Assembly: GCF_004359215.1 (NCBI RefSeq) | Contig: NC_090617.1 | Span: 172,238 to 190,488, forward strand | Length of the DNA stretch: 18,251 bases | DNA from: Bremia lactucae | Lineage: Eukaryota > Oomycota > Peronosporomycetes > Peronosporales > Peronosporaceae | Reading direction: 5' to 3' | Part shown: one piece after another, positions 1 to 9,800 of the stretch | Layout of the letters: each line of letters begins with the position of its first letter | Numbering within the stretch: the first letter of the stretch is position 1 | The notes under the pieces: generated by a model | What the model saw: only the letters and a program-made list of their open reading frames with translations | The model's database searches: none | What the model was told of the DNA's origin: nothing | Translations under genes and position numbers: made by a program

Positions 1-530
1 TTTTCAGGGGCGAGATGAGACATTTTATTGTCTTCACTTCCCTGAGTGGTACCCACTGAAGCAGGGGTACCACAAGAGCTTTTCTTACGAAGGCTTACGC
101 CATCGTCATCACCTTGCACAGAAACACGTGCAGGTGACCGTATGGGAGATCGAACGGGCGATGAGGGATCATCCTCATCGTCGGATCCAAACGGACTATT
201 TACTCGTCTATCAGAATAAGCCCTCTCATTCGAAGGCTCATGGTCAGCCGCCTGACGTCTATCAGGCAACTGTTCCATTCTCCCCGAGTGGCCATTTCAT
301 CCGACTCGCATTCGTAGTCGACCTCCAAAGAGGGGTCGTATCACGTGGAGGATGACCACGTGCACTCGCAACATCTAGTGTTGTGCGAGTGGAAGATACT
401 ACGGCAGACGTTCCGTCTGCCGCAAGAGATAACAGTGCGTCGCCCGCGGCTGCACGACCGCAGCCGAAGGCGCAGCACTATCGACACCTCACATGAGTGG
501 ATTCTTCATGCGATGGAATTTAAAATGATG
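1..530 (-). pseudogene. Antisense ORF of a Ty3/gypsy-like element, partial and frameshifted (runs off the left edge)
   Basis: The minus strand is open from an ATG at 278 down to base 1 (about 92 codons, no stop, continuing outside the window). The product is Ser/Pro/Asp-rich and charged, with a GSDDEDD block near 188-168. Upstream, from about 530 to 279, coding-like Ala/Thr/Ser-rich sequence continues in other minus-strand frames, so frameshifts are present. At 337-314 the minus strand encodes DPSLEVDY, matching DPSLTVDY in the antisense ORF at 9980-11212. The downstream order (DPSL block, then GSDxED block) is also the same, although this copy is about 45 codons shorter between them. I infer a homologous antisense ORF of an element whose sense strand is plus and whose pol lies left of the window. 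Function is unknown. It could instead be a first ORF of a minus-strand element. Confidence 0.5.
46..73. repeat. Hairpin with CTGAAGCAG apex
   Basis: Arms GTGGTACCC (46-54) and GGGTACCAC (65-73) are perfectly complementary over 9 bp. The loop ACTGAAGCAG (55-64) contains the CTG-AAG-CAG apex also seen in family-1 LTR hairpins at 1402-1461 and 6814-6864, where the stems differ. Confidence 0.8.
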
Positions 531-557
531 GTTCTGACCAATCAACATCATTTTAAA
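160..557. repeat. Cluster of short hairpins
   Basis: Read directly from the sequence: 160-179 (GATGAGG/CCTCATC, 6-nt loop); 250-267 (GCCTGA/TCAGGC); 342-362 (CACGTGG/CCACGTG, 7-nt loop); 364-392 (CACTCGCA/TGCGAGTG arms, with a further inner pairing); 402-422 approximately (CGGCAGACG/CGTCTGCCG, 3-nt loop); 447-466 (CGGCTGC/GCAGCCG, 6-nt loop); 519-557 (TTTAAAATGATG/CATCATTTTAAA, 12-bp arms, 15-nt loop). Seven in under 400 bases is far more than a random sequence of this size would be expected to show. They overlap the decayed antisense ORF. Confidence 0.75.
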
Positions 558-950
558 AATTAAGAGACTTAACGAGCGCGCCGTTCGCTAAAAGAACGGT
601 CGCCTCTTCTCGCTTGCCATCCTGGCAAAGCGACTCAAACTTCGCCGGTCTCTTTCTTAGAGCCGCGAGTTTCACTAAATTTTGTGATGCACCCGAATCC
701 ACTAGGAGGGTCATCACCTGGTCATAGCCTCTTACATGAGCGCTATAGACCAGCAGGGTTGAGGTCCGAAATTTCGAGACCTCAGGGACTATGCTACCCA
801 TTTGTTCCACAACTCTGAACTTAGGGGTAGCTTCAGAGTCCGCGTCAGTAGGGCATCCCGCCCCTACTGCGCTCCTGCATTACCCGACCCCTCAGTGGTC
901 GATGCAGAACTCATGCGTCTCGCACACTGGATCTTGCCATCGCCCTTTGG
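553..950 (-). pseudogene. Ty3/gypsy gag C-terminus and aspartic protease fragment, inverted
   Basis: The minus-strand ORF 810-553 contains LLVDSGASQN, the Asp-Ser/Thr-Gly-Ala active-site motif of retroviral-type aspartic proteases, followed by a normal-looking flank. It stops after about 85 codons, before the second half of the protease fold, and joins unrelated sequence near 553-560. Just upstream on the minus strand (about 950-895) the sequence matches the gag-protease junction of element B at about 15937-15971 (shared TGCGAGACGCATGAGTTCTG). Element B lacks the protease motif, so this fragment shows what element B has lost. It is a broken fragment with no complete product. Its orientation is opposite to elements A and B. 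Confidence 0.75.
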
Positions 951-951
951 A

Positions 952-1072
952 GATAAGAATTCTGAATATTACTGTATAAAGTTATACACTCCAAATATTA
1001 TCTACCTTTTAGATAATATATTAATTAACAACCTTTAAGTATTAATTTCATGTAACGACAAACCCCGTTACA
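952..1072 (-). mobile_element. LTR family 1, 5'-terminal ~120 bp, inverted fragment
   Basis: On the minus strand this starts TGTAACGGGG at 1072 and follows the first ~120 bp of the LTR at 6434-6880, including the shared GAATTCTTATC near its inner end (about 962-952). It then passes abruptly into the gag/protease fragment. It contains the hairpin TGTATAA/TTATACA at 971-986. The rest of this LTR lies at 1135-1477 in the opposite orientation, with about 60 unassigned bases (1073-1134) between them. Confidence 0.7.
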
Positions 1073-1134
1073 TCACCCCTCCCCTAAACGACAATCACTC
1101 TGACTGTCATTGGATGGAGTGGTCAGTATGTGAC

Positions 1135-1477
1135 CCATAAATAGGTATAGACCATTATATCTTAAATTCCGCAGACTAATCAGCTGTAGAGGTAATCAAA
1201 GAGAGACCTACAGATAAGATAAAGATAAGAATTCTATTACATGTTTAGTATTAGATTGTAATTAAGTTAGCATTTACAAAGATAGAAAAAGAGACACTTC
1301 ATTATATTAATACAGTTTTCATTTTACCCTCTTTAAGCTAGTTACCTTAAAGAGAAGTCTTCCTTTGCACGTACTAAGTGTACGTGAAATAACGTAGGGC
1401 ACCACTCGCAACTGAAGCAGTGCGCAGTGCGAAGTGGACTTGTACTGAAGCAGTACAAGTCGAAGTGCCCCGTTACA
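1135..1477 (+). mobile_element. LTR family 1, 3' three-quarters
   Basis: This matches 6552-6880 almost base for base: the shared AAATAGGTAT core (1139-1148), the GCAGACTAATCAGCTGTAGA stretch, GTTTAGTATTAG and the terminal CCCCGTTACA (1468-1477). It carries hairpins at 1368-1386 (CACGTAC/GTACGTG), 1402-1437 (CCACT...AGTGG around CTGAAGCAG) and 1437-1461 (11-bp arms GACTTGTACTG/CAGTACAAGTC around AAG). Its first 120 bp are missing here and appear inverted at 952-1072. The 58-62 bases before it (1073-1134) match nothing I recognise. Confidence 0.75.
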
Positions 1478-1541
1478 CCTAAGTGCACCAAGTGTACTTT
1501 ACGGGGACTGTGTAACATTATGGCAACTTTGGCCCGTTACA
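1478..1541 (-). mobile_element. LTR family 2, 5'-terminal 64 bp, inverted
   Basis: The minus strand reads TGTAACGGGC from 1541 and follows the first ~64 bp of the LTRs at 11319 and 14313, including GTTACACAGTCCCCGT and AGTACACTTGGTG. It abuts the 3' end of the family-1 LTR exactly at 1477/1478. The two families therefore meet terminus to internal fragment, another sign of rearrangement. The sequence right of 1541 is unrelated. Confidence 0.7.
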
Positions 1542-1804
1542 TCGCACGTGTTTGCATTAATGGAAGATTTTTTTTTCCAATTAAGCAGGCCACATCAGTA
1601 GACCACGACAAATAGTGGTGGGGTGCGTGCCATTAAAGCTTTAAGGTTTGTGACAAGTACTTGCTTTCAATGGCAGAGTATTCAAGAAATATTTTTGTCA
1701 GATAAATCTACTATTTTCACGACTATACGATCTTTCAACGTTTCAAAAATGTTTTAATTTGTTTTGTTCACTTTAATTTCTAAAAATAAGGGTGTCGATT
1801 GAAC
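1542..1804. other. Spacer downstream of the carnitine acyltransferase gene
   Basis: No gene recognised. The stretch is AT-rich toward 1680-1800, as expected of a 3' flank, since the neighbouring gene reads leftward and stops at 1805. A 9-T run lies near 1568. Confidence 0.5.
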
Positions 1805-3820
1805 TCATATCTTTGACAAGCCAACGAGGCTACTCGTGAGGCAAAGGTCGACCATTTCCAGCAGCGCCGTCTCCAAAAAGCGCTTAAATGAAGCCGCACT
1901 TGTCTCCGGGCACACATGATAGCGTGTAATGCTCACATCTATACGGTCTGGCTGCAATGCGTAACACACCCCATAGCCTTCATTGTACATTGCGGAGAAT
2001 CCGCCCCAGATGGGACAAGACTGAGGACCACCGCTAATGTTGCTCGTAGAAATTAAATACTTTTTGCTGATTTCAAAGGCCCGGTCCGTAAACAGCGACG
2101 GTTTTGGCAAGATTCCTGACATCTCGGCCACAATCTGCAATCCCATAAGATGGCGGTCAATGCCGTTTCCCGTCAAACTATTCTTCAACGTTTCCATGTG
2201 GACACTAATGGCCTTTTGCAATGCATCCCATTTCACTCCATCCGATACGCTTGACTCCATCAATTTTACAAACGCGAGCGACTCACTTGACAAAGAACGA
2301 ATGGTTTCCGTCCGTCCATGATAAAATAGCCGCGTGTGCGCCGTCTCGTAAACAGCAGGAACTCGCTTGTGCATCTTGTAATGCGCCAATTGGATAGCTA
2401 TTTGCATAAAAAAGTCTGGAGTGAGCTTCTGCCGCTTCAAAAAAGTCGTGCCGTAGTGATTGAAATGCATGGTCGCAAGATCACTGTTGAATATCAATTT
2501 CTCGACGGCGACGCTGGCACCTTCGATAGCAGTATAGGCGGTATAATCCAATACCCAGGTCAATAATTTTGGCTTCAGCTTAAGCGTCGGCTCCAAATTC
2601 GCACGATTCGCAAACTTGGCCTTAAAGTTTTCATTCACATACTTGATACAATAATCAAACAAGCGAACTACTACGAGGGCATCTGCCCAAGCATGCTGGC
2701 CATTTACGCCGCCGCGAGCATTCGCGTGAACGATGAGCGTGAAGGGCTTATCGTACCAGCGATTCCGTCCGTCTCCAAGCAAAGAGTTGCGTGCAATCTC
2801 ATCGTACGTCGAAGCAGAACTCTCATCTAAAGCGACACAAAACAACGCCTGCTCTATCAGGTCAAATGATTGCTTGTTCATGTCGTCCAGTGACAATATA
2901 TGGTCTCGAGCCTACGGAAATAAGCGTCAGGAACACATAGTCTAGATAAGAAATCAATTTAACATCGTACCTTGGCCCAGTTGGTGCGATTTTCGGACGT
3001 TAAAATACTTACTGGCGGGTAGCGGTCCAAGTCGGATAGATTAGTGGCTTCATCTCGGACAAGCTCAAATTGTCTACACATTTTATTTCTCCATAAGCAT
3101 AGCCACTATTAAATGACTCAATCAGTATCATACCGAAGAATATTTGCGAGAGAGATCTCACTTCCATCAGCATCAAGCACTTGCAATGCCCACATGCAAT
3201 TGTTTTTAAGCACAATTATGTGCTTGGCGTCATGTGGATACGATACCAACTTGTCACACCTTTCACCAGGAATGACGCACGTATTAAACATACGAGTGTA
3301 CGAGTACATACACAGCGGTTGACCCATCATCTTCTCCGGTGGATACTTCTCCCTTTACAAGACAAAATCGCCAGATAGTTACTTCAAGCCAGCCTCCCGA
3401 TAGCTACATTACGTACTTCAGTACGTTATTGCGAAACTTTAGAATAGCGACCGCAAAGATGGAGGCGGCTTCGCATTGACTCATGTCTTGAGGCCCCCAA
3501 TTGCCAGGAAGGACTCCGTACCAATTTATGTTAATGGCCGATGGGTACCGCGGCTGCAAGTATGCAAAACTTTCCCACCACTCTTCGATCCAGTTACGCT
3601 CCGTGTCGGCGCGCTCTTGGAGAATAGCCTGCAGCTGAGGTCCCACGCCATGCAGAAAGTCGTGACACACTGCCATGGTATGATCCAATTCACTGCTCGA
3701 CAGCAGCGGTTCACAACTCTTGACGTATGTATTTAAAGTCTGCTCGAGTGAGGGCAACGGCAACGACGGTAGCTCGTCCTGAAACTGCATGGTGCGTTCT
3801 GTGATTTGTGCCTTCGTCAT
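1805..3820 (-). CDS. Carnitine O-acyltransferase, probably peroxisomal (four exons)
   Basis: Choline/carnitine acyltransferase family: transfers acyl groups between CoA and carnitine. My splice model is exons 3820-3417, 3352-3134, 3073-2971 and 2911-1805, with introns of 64, 60 and 59 nt, all GT..AG and phase-consistent, giving 610 aa, a normal length for the family. Residues 12-20 (FQDELPSLP) are the usual start of the fold. The catalytic His is H315 with D319 (HAWAD). YHGRTETIR at about 439-447, GIDRHL at 492-497, STSN at 530-533 and GYGVCY at 554-559 are the family carnitine/CoA motifs. A Gly-Gly-Phe at about 545-547 replaces the Met that limits chain length in acetyltransferases, hinting at medium or longer acyl chains. 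The last residues, Ser-Lys-Ile, resemble a PTS1 signal; no mitochondrial presequence is evident. The usual Glu before the catalytic His is Gln here. Family certain; substrate and location inferred. Confidence 0.93.
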
Positions 3821-4174
3821 GGCTTCAGGACTGTTATTAAAAAAGCTAAAGTCGTAATGCCCTGCCTGAAGTTTTTCGTTCTCACGTCAGCTCCAAAAAA
3901 AGGCAAGCTTGTCGTGCGATTTGAAAAAGGGCAAAAACATCAGAATGTGGACGATGTCGATAACTGTGAATGTCATTACATAAATCAATTTGACTGACTG
4001 CGGTTTCAGGAAGCAGAAAGGAGCATGTGTGAAAATGCACCCAGCAAAATTCGATTATTTTACTATTCGAATTAAAGCTTGTCATGTGTGAGCCCTAATT
4101 TGATATGATTAACTAATTTCATGCATTGCATGGTGCTAACGTAGAGCTGCGGAATGACAGTGCAACTGACGCAT
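3821..4174. other. Upstream flank of the acyltransferase gene
   Basis: No gene or repeat recognised. It should hold the acyltransferase promoter (gene transcribed leftward), but I see no element I can name. AT-rich, with short accidental ORFs only. Confidence 0.4.
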
Positions 4175-5990
4175 AGTCTCATTTAGGAATATTCGGCTTA
4201 CCGTGTCGTACGCATTTCGAAAGTCGAGTAATAAAATACACCTACTACAGTCAGCTTCCATACCCTCTCGGCTATTCGCAGTCGTCAGCTAGGCCATCAC
4301 TGTTTCTGACATTCTGCGCCCTTAAACGAAGCCCTTTAGGAATCGCTAATAATTCTAGGCAAGCAAGTCTGGACCCGTGTAGCCAGCACCTTCGCAAATA
4401 CCTTGTAGCTTTTTGCGAGAGATCGGCCTAAGATCCGTAGCGTCATCGATTCGCAGTGGGATAATGAGCGTTGCTAGATAAGAAGGAGGCATGTCAGCCC
4501 CACCGAGGGTTTGATTGCTAATAGTGACTCGTGCCGGGACAAGCAGGGAGCCGTATCCTTGTAGAAATCATAATTCATACCGCCTGAACCGGTCGCTTCG
4601 TGCCGGCTCAGCTTGATCACAGCAGTGAATTTTCATTCTCTATGATAAGCTACATAAGCATTGCATTGTCGTTCTTGCATGAGTCTCTGCTCAAACGGAA
4701 CTTTCGCAAAATACCGCCACGGCGTTGGTAATGCTGCCTCATCGACAGTTCGATGACTGAGCTCAACACCGGTGACCATTCGGGGCAAATTTATCTGCTA
4801 TACACATATTATGTCTGAACTCATGGCGCGCTCGCAATCCGATGACGTTCTGATCGCGTTCCCAATTGGCCTTCTCTCTTGTAAGTCCGCTCAAACCGCG
4901 CACCTAACCTGACCAGGTAATTCTCCCGCATCTCGTCCACGTTGGCCGATGTTCACTGCCGACGCGCCAGAAATTGCTGCCGGCAGTGTCGTCTGATTTT
5001 TTTTGCGACGAAGCGACGGCTCCGCTATTTTACTCGATTCGTTATCGCTGGAATGGATCAGGTGCACTCCAAATTACCCGCATCCCACATCGCCATTCGT
5101 CGGTGAGCATGTCTCCATTGCCTTAACAACTCATCTCGGATCCGGTCCGGCTATTTTGTTAAGATGGGGTAAGCTCGGTGCAGCCGTTTTCGAAACGTGC
5201 GCGTGGGCTTTGATACTTGTAAACACAACTCCAATTTATTGTGATCGGAGGATCTAGCCCAGTCTTTTGCGGCACATAAAAGCGGTATATTCTGCTGGCA
5301 CCTTCCTTGTCTTACTACGTGAAGTGATCCGTCATATCCTTCTCCCGAAGCCAAGTTCGTCAAGTCTCGAATCATGTTAGCAGACCTTCTAAGGTATTGC
5401 CAGATCCTCTTGCTCAGTCGGGTAAGGCATGGCGGTGCATCCCACAGGTCACCGGTTCGATACCCATCATCCTTTGCATAGTCCCTAAGATTCAATCGGC
5501 TGGGTCCACGGGCCGCCAGCAAGCTAGAGAGACGCAGAGCGGAACTCACGGGCCTGCTGGCAACCCATGGACTTAATTAATCTAATTGGGGGCTCTGCAC
5601 CCTGTTAAAATTGCTCATCAAATGCTCACATATGCAAGGACTTAAGAAAACTCCACCCGCTCGTCAGGCGCAAAAATGGGTAGGATAGTAACGTCGTGCA
5701 CAGTAATACTGATGGCCCGCGCATGCCGTCGATCTAAGTTCCACGCCGCTGCTGTCACTGCCGCTGAAGGTGTCAGCAAAACGGCTACGCCGCATGGATA
5801 CTCCAACAGAACATACGAGTTCGGTTGGGATCGAGCTGCTTGCCCCATAAATGAGGTCGCTCCAATTGTAAGAGCTCAGCTTCATCCTGTGTTGCCACGT
5901 GGGTATCTCGTATGCACAATGCAGCTGGGCGTTGTTTCGCTGGTGTACTACGCCATGCCCATCCACAGTTGACTTTTTTCGTTTGGAAAA
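4175..5990 (-). pseudogene. Decayed non-LTR retrotransposon (LINE): APE-type endonuclease plus reverse transcriptase
   Basis: Read on the minus strand. About 5900-5650 gives endonuclease-like pieces in two frames, ending ISITVHDVTILPIFAPDERV, as in the APE-type fold (..YAPxxxxR). Near 5310-5270 a third frame gives SRIYRFYVP (family SRIDRxYVx), and near 5257-5235 SSDHNKLEL gives the endonuclease SDH motif. The RT follows: PPSYLATLIIPLR and DLRPIS near 4495-4425, then LLLDFRNAYDTVSR near 4240-4195 (the LDFxKAYDxV motif carrying the first catalytic Asp). Multiple frameshifts and stops break every domain, and the part after the first RT Asp is missing. Frames and order support a single LINE inserted opposite to the gypsy elements. 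The clade cannot be set by eye. It is certainly nonfunctional. Confidence 0.78.
5410..5464 (+). repeat. tRNA-like pol III A and B boxes; possible SINE head
   Basis: TTGCTCAGTCGG (5410-5421) fits the A-box consensus with one mismatch, and GGTTCGATACC (5454-5464) fits the B box perfectly, at tRNA-like spacing (33 nt between). The acceptor and T stems do not pair, so this is not a tRNA gene. A tRNA-derived SINE or tRNA relic lying within the LINE endonuclease region is the likely reading. I cannot see its ends. Tentative. Confidence 0.4.
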
Positions 5991-6433
5991 TATAGAACAT
6001 ACGACATTACGTGTGTATTATTTCCTACAAGAGGAATAATCAATTTAATTTTCTATGAGAGGAAAAAAGATAAAGAAGTACAAAATAATTATCTCTTTTA
6101 ATTTTGACATAAATAGTTCCAATATGTCCAAATCGGGTAATATTGATGCAATAAGACATTTGCTCTATTGATGAGTTGAATTAAGCATCGACAAACGAAT
6201 AATGGCGTATTTGACCATCTTTCGGTCCATTTTGTTGAATCTGCTCGATCTAAAGCACATTATAGCCCGCCAATTGTTCTAAGACGATTGTGGGGTGTGC
6301 AAGGGGGCGCCATACATAGTTAATGATTAATATAATAAGTTCAGTACTAGATAGAAGATCGTTTCGTAGGAAACTAAATATATTAATACAGTTTTACTTT
6401 TCCCTAATTCTAATCCTTTCCAAATACCTTTGG
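5991..6433. other. AT-rich noncoding spacer
   Basis: No gene recognised. Bases 6376-6392 (ATATTAATACAGTTTT) resemble a stretch inside family-1 LTRs (about 1303-1318), which suggests another worn LTR relic just left of the LTR at 6434. The rest is AT-rich with no structure I can name. Confidence 0.4.
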
Positions 6434-6880
6434 TGTAACGGGGTGTATCGTTACATGAAATTAACACTAAAAGGTTGTTAATTAATATTATCTAAAAGAT
6501 AGATAATATTTGGAGGAAATTACTTTAAATAGTAATTTCCTGAATTCTTATCCATAAATAGGTATAGACCATTATGTCTATTTATTCCGCAGACTAATCA
6601 GCTGTAGAAGTAATCAAAGAGAGTTACGAGATAAGATAGATAAGAATTCATTTACATGTTTAGTATTAGTTTATAGTTAAGACAACATTTACAAAGATAG
6701 ATTAAGAGATACTTAATTTTATTAATACAGATTTCCTTTAACCCTCTTCAAGCTAGTTGCCTTAAAGAGAAGTCTTTCTCTGCATGTACCAGTGTACGTG
6801 AAATAACGTAGGGCACTCGCAAATGAAGCAGTGCGAGTGGACTTGTTCTGAAGCAGTACAAGTCGTAGTGCCCCGTTACA
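6434..6880 (+). mobile_element. LTR family 1, complete copy (447 bp)
   Basis: Begins TGTAACGGGG and ends CCCCGTTACA, a perfect 10-bp terminal inverted pair within TG..CA ends. The start folds on itself (TGTAAC/GTTACA, 6434-6455). Further hairpins: 6484-6510 (AATATTATCT/AGATAATATT), 6515-6540 (GGAAATTACT/AGTAATTTCC), 6814-6839 (CACTCGCA/TGCGAGTG) and 6840-6864 (GACTTGT..ACAAGTC around CTGAAGCAG). AAATAGGTAT at 6556-6565 is shared with all other LTR copies in the window and may be part of the promoter core. It abuts pol sequence at 6881 directly, with no primer site, leader or gag, so the junction is a deletion or recombination. Confidence 0.82.
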
Positions 6881-9800
6881 CGTCGGGCACGAAATTGATC
6901 TCGAACCTGGCACCAAGTATTTTGTGACCAGACAATGGCCGTTGCCGAAAGAACAAGTCGAATATATGGATGAGTTCTTCGACAGAGCAAATCGCCTCAC
7001 TGCAGCCCGACCTTTTGTGTGCGTAAAGCCACAGGTGGATCGCGCATTCATGCTTACAATAAGCTGAACACAGCGACCACACCGACGCAATCGCCAATCC
7101 CAAGGAAAGATGTTATGATGAATTCCATGGGATGTCAGCCATTTTTTCCGCGTTGAATTTTAAAGATGGCTACTATTAGGTACTCACGAGAGAGTCTGAC
7201 GTAGCCAAAACTGCAGTAAGCACCCCAAGCGATATGCTTTAGAAGTGGCTTGTGATGCCCAAGGTTTGAAAAACAAACCGGCGACATTAAACCGAGTGGT
7301 GGCTCACGTGATGCGTCAGCACCGTGCCTACGCGCCCCCAATATTTTGACGATGAATTCGGGCATAGAAGAGCCGGGGACGGTTTGACCGAAATAGAGTC
7401 ATTTAGACGCTGTTGCCCCAGACTTCGGGTGACGCTGAATTGTACGCCAACTCGCAAAAGTGCGTCATTGGGGTCCCCGAGATACCTGTGCTGGGCTGCA
7501 TCGTAGGTACACATGGTGTACGAGCAGACCCAGACTGAATACAATCAGCAAAGGAATGACCAATCCCACGACACGTGAAGGATTTGCGCCAATTCCGAGA
7601 GCTCACTAATTATTTGCATAAATATAGCAAGAATTATGCTGAGCGATTAAGCCTTGTCTGATCTCCTTGAAAAGGACGCATAATGCGTTTCCTCAAAAGA
7701 ACGAGAAATGCTTTCACACCAGTGAAGCAATCTCTTTATAGAGGCACCGGTCTTGGCATCACCAGACGCGGATAAGCCTTTTAGCGTCGTCTGCGATGCA
7801 ATAAATATTGCAATCGGCAGCGTGCTCATGCAAAAGGATGACGACGGCGGTAACCCTGTCATTTCTTATCAGTCTCGGCTTTTAAAAGCCGCAGAACTGA
7901 ACTGCCTTGTGCATGACAAAGAGCTACATTCAATAAAGTATGCGTTTTTTAAGCTTCGAGTGCACCTATTGGGCACCGAACCATTTGTGGTTCACGCATC
8001 ACTGCGGACCCGCAATAAACTCACCCCACCTCTCGCCTAGAATGGCAAGATGGCTTACATTCTTCTCTGAATTTAATTTTAAAGTTAAATACAAGCCGGA
8101 TAAGTCCAATGTCTTGGCTGACGCTTTATTGCGCAGACCAGACTTCGAGGTAAGACACCAGGAAAGTGTGTCTAGTGCTAAAGCACAAATTCAGCCGTCA
8201 ACGTTGGCAGCCATGAAGGCATTCAGTGTAACGGGTTCGTTAGCCTCTGATATTCAAGAAAGCTACAGTCAGGATGAACATTGTCGCCTTCTATTGGATC
8301 ACTTCGGTGGACGAAAGGTAAATCTTCTGTCGCACCTGAAAGCTAAGATTAATCGATTTAGCTACTGCGATGACCTTATATGGCATCAGTTGTCACCTTT
8401 TGATCCCTTGAGAATCTACGAGCTTCATGACAGATTTCAAGCTGATGATCCTTCACGAGCTTCATGATGCGCCATCGAGTGGGCATCTGAGCCGTAAAAG
8501 TACATTTTCTAAAAGTGTCGAAATGATTTTGGTTGCCTAACCTATATCGTTGAGTGGCCACCTATATTCGCTCTTGCGAACCGTGTCAGTGCGTTAAGCC
8601 TGCACCGTCCAGCAGTGAACATTGAAGCCACTACCAATTCCAACAGATTGTTGTAAGACTGTAAGTCTGGACTTTATATTTGGCATGCCGCCTGACCACA
8701 AGGGTCAGACGGGGCTAGTCGTCTTTGAAGGCAGACTGAGCAAAATGGACCATTTAGCACCATGTAAAACATCGATCATAGGCAAGGAGGCAGCTCTCTT
8801 GTTCCTGGATCATGTATACCGACTACACGGGAAGCTCGAGTCCATAGTATCTGACCGGGATCCACGTTTTACGTCTGGTTTTTGGTGACATGTCTCGAGC
8901 TGCTAGGTAGCAAGCTCCACATGTCGACCGCAGATCATCCCCAGACCGATGACCAAACCGAACGTGCCAATTGGGTCGTGGCGGATCCATTACGCACGTT
9001 AGTGACTCCCCTTTGTGGAGCTCGCTATTAATAACAGTGTCCACGCCAGTACGGGTGAGACACCGTTTTATATAAACGAGCTGCGCCATCCTCGGACGCC
9101 AACCTCGTTTGTGCGCAGCCCAAGTCTTAGTGGGAGAGGGCCCCTCACTATGCTCGACGAGAAAAAGAGACATAGTCTCGGCAATTTGACGATGCCCCGC
9201 GAGGGTATCATCTCACCGACAGAAACTTGCCCTGGTGACCCCCCCTTTAGCAGTGGTTAATAAAACAACGTCCTATGTACGACCTCTCGGCGGTGTCATA
9301 GGCGAGTTTGATTCGAAAAGCGTACGCGAGGCTCAGCGCTTTATGGATGAGCGATCAGCCATCACACGAAAAGTCCGTGATGCGATGGCAAGCGCACAGG
9401 ACAAACAAAAGAATATGCGACCGAAATGATCGCAAATGACGAACGCTTGAGAGTTGTGTAGAAAAATACTATTAAGTACTGCTACCCTACCTAAATATGC
9501 AGTTTCTGTACTACCTGGAGGTACTACGAAGTTGGTGCCGCGTTTCATTGGGCCCTTTACGGTAGTAGAAGAGGTTGGAGACCTAAACTATAGGCTCACC
9601 CTTCCCCCGTATATAAAGATGCACCCCATCTTTTACGTAGGTCGTCCCAAACGGTATGTAGACCCAAATGATGCCACATATCCCCATCAGTCTAAGGAGA
9701 CTGATGGTGAAGCCGACAATTAGTCGAGTGTCAAACAGATGGAAGAGATGAGAAAAGCGAAAGACTTTCCTCCGACCTTCTCTTTCCACATGGACGAGGG

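Noticed and set aside
2037..2321. Plus-strand ORFs inside the acyltransferase gene
   Set aside because: They are shadows of the conserved minus-strand exon.
5403..5474. Functional tRNA gene
   Set aside because: The A and B boxes are good, but the acceptor and T stems do not pair, so it is at most a SINE head or relic.
5151..5549. 132-codon minus-strand ORF as a separate gene
   Set aside because: Its C-terminal part carries the LINE endonuclease SSDH motif and the rest overlaps the tRNA-like boxes; it is part of the decayed LINE, not a gene.
8823..9173. 116-codon minus-strand ORF
   Set aside because: It is the shadow of the integrase core and C-terminal region of element A.
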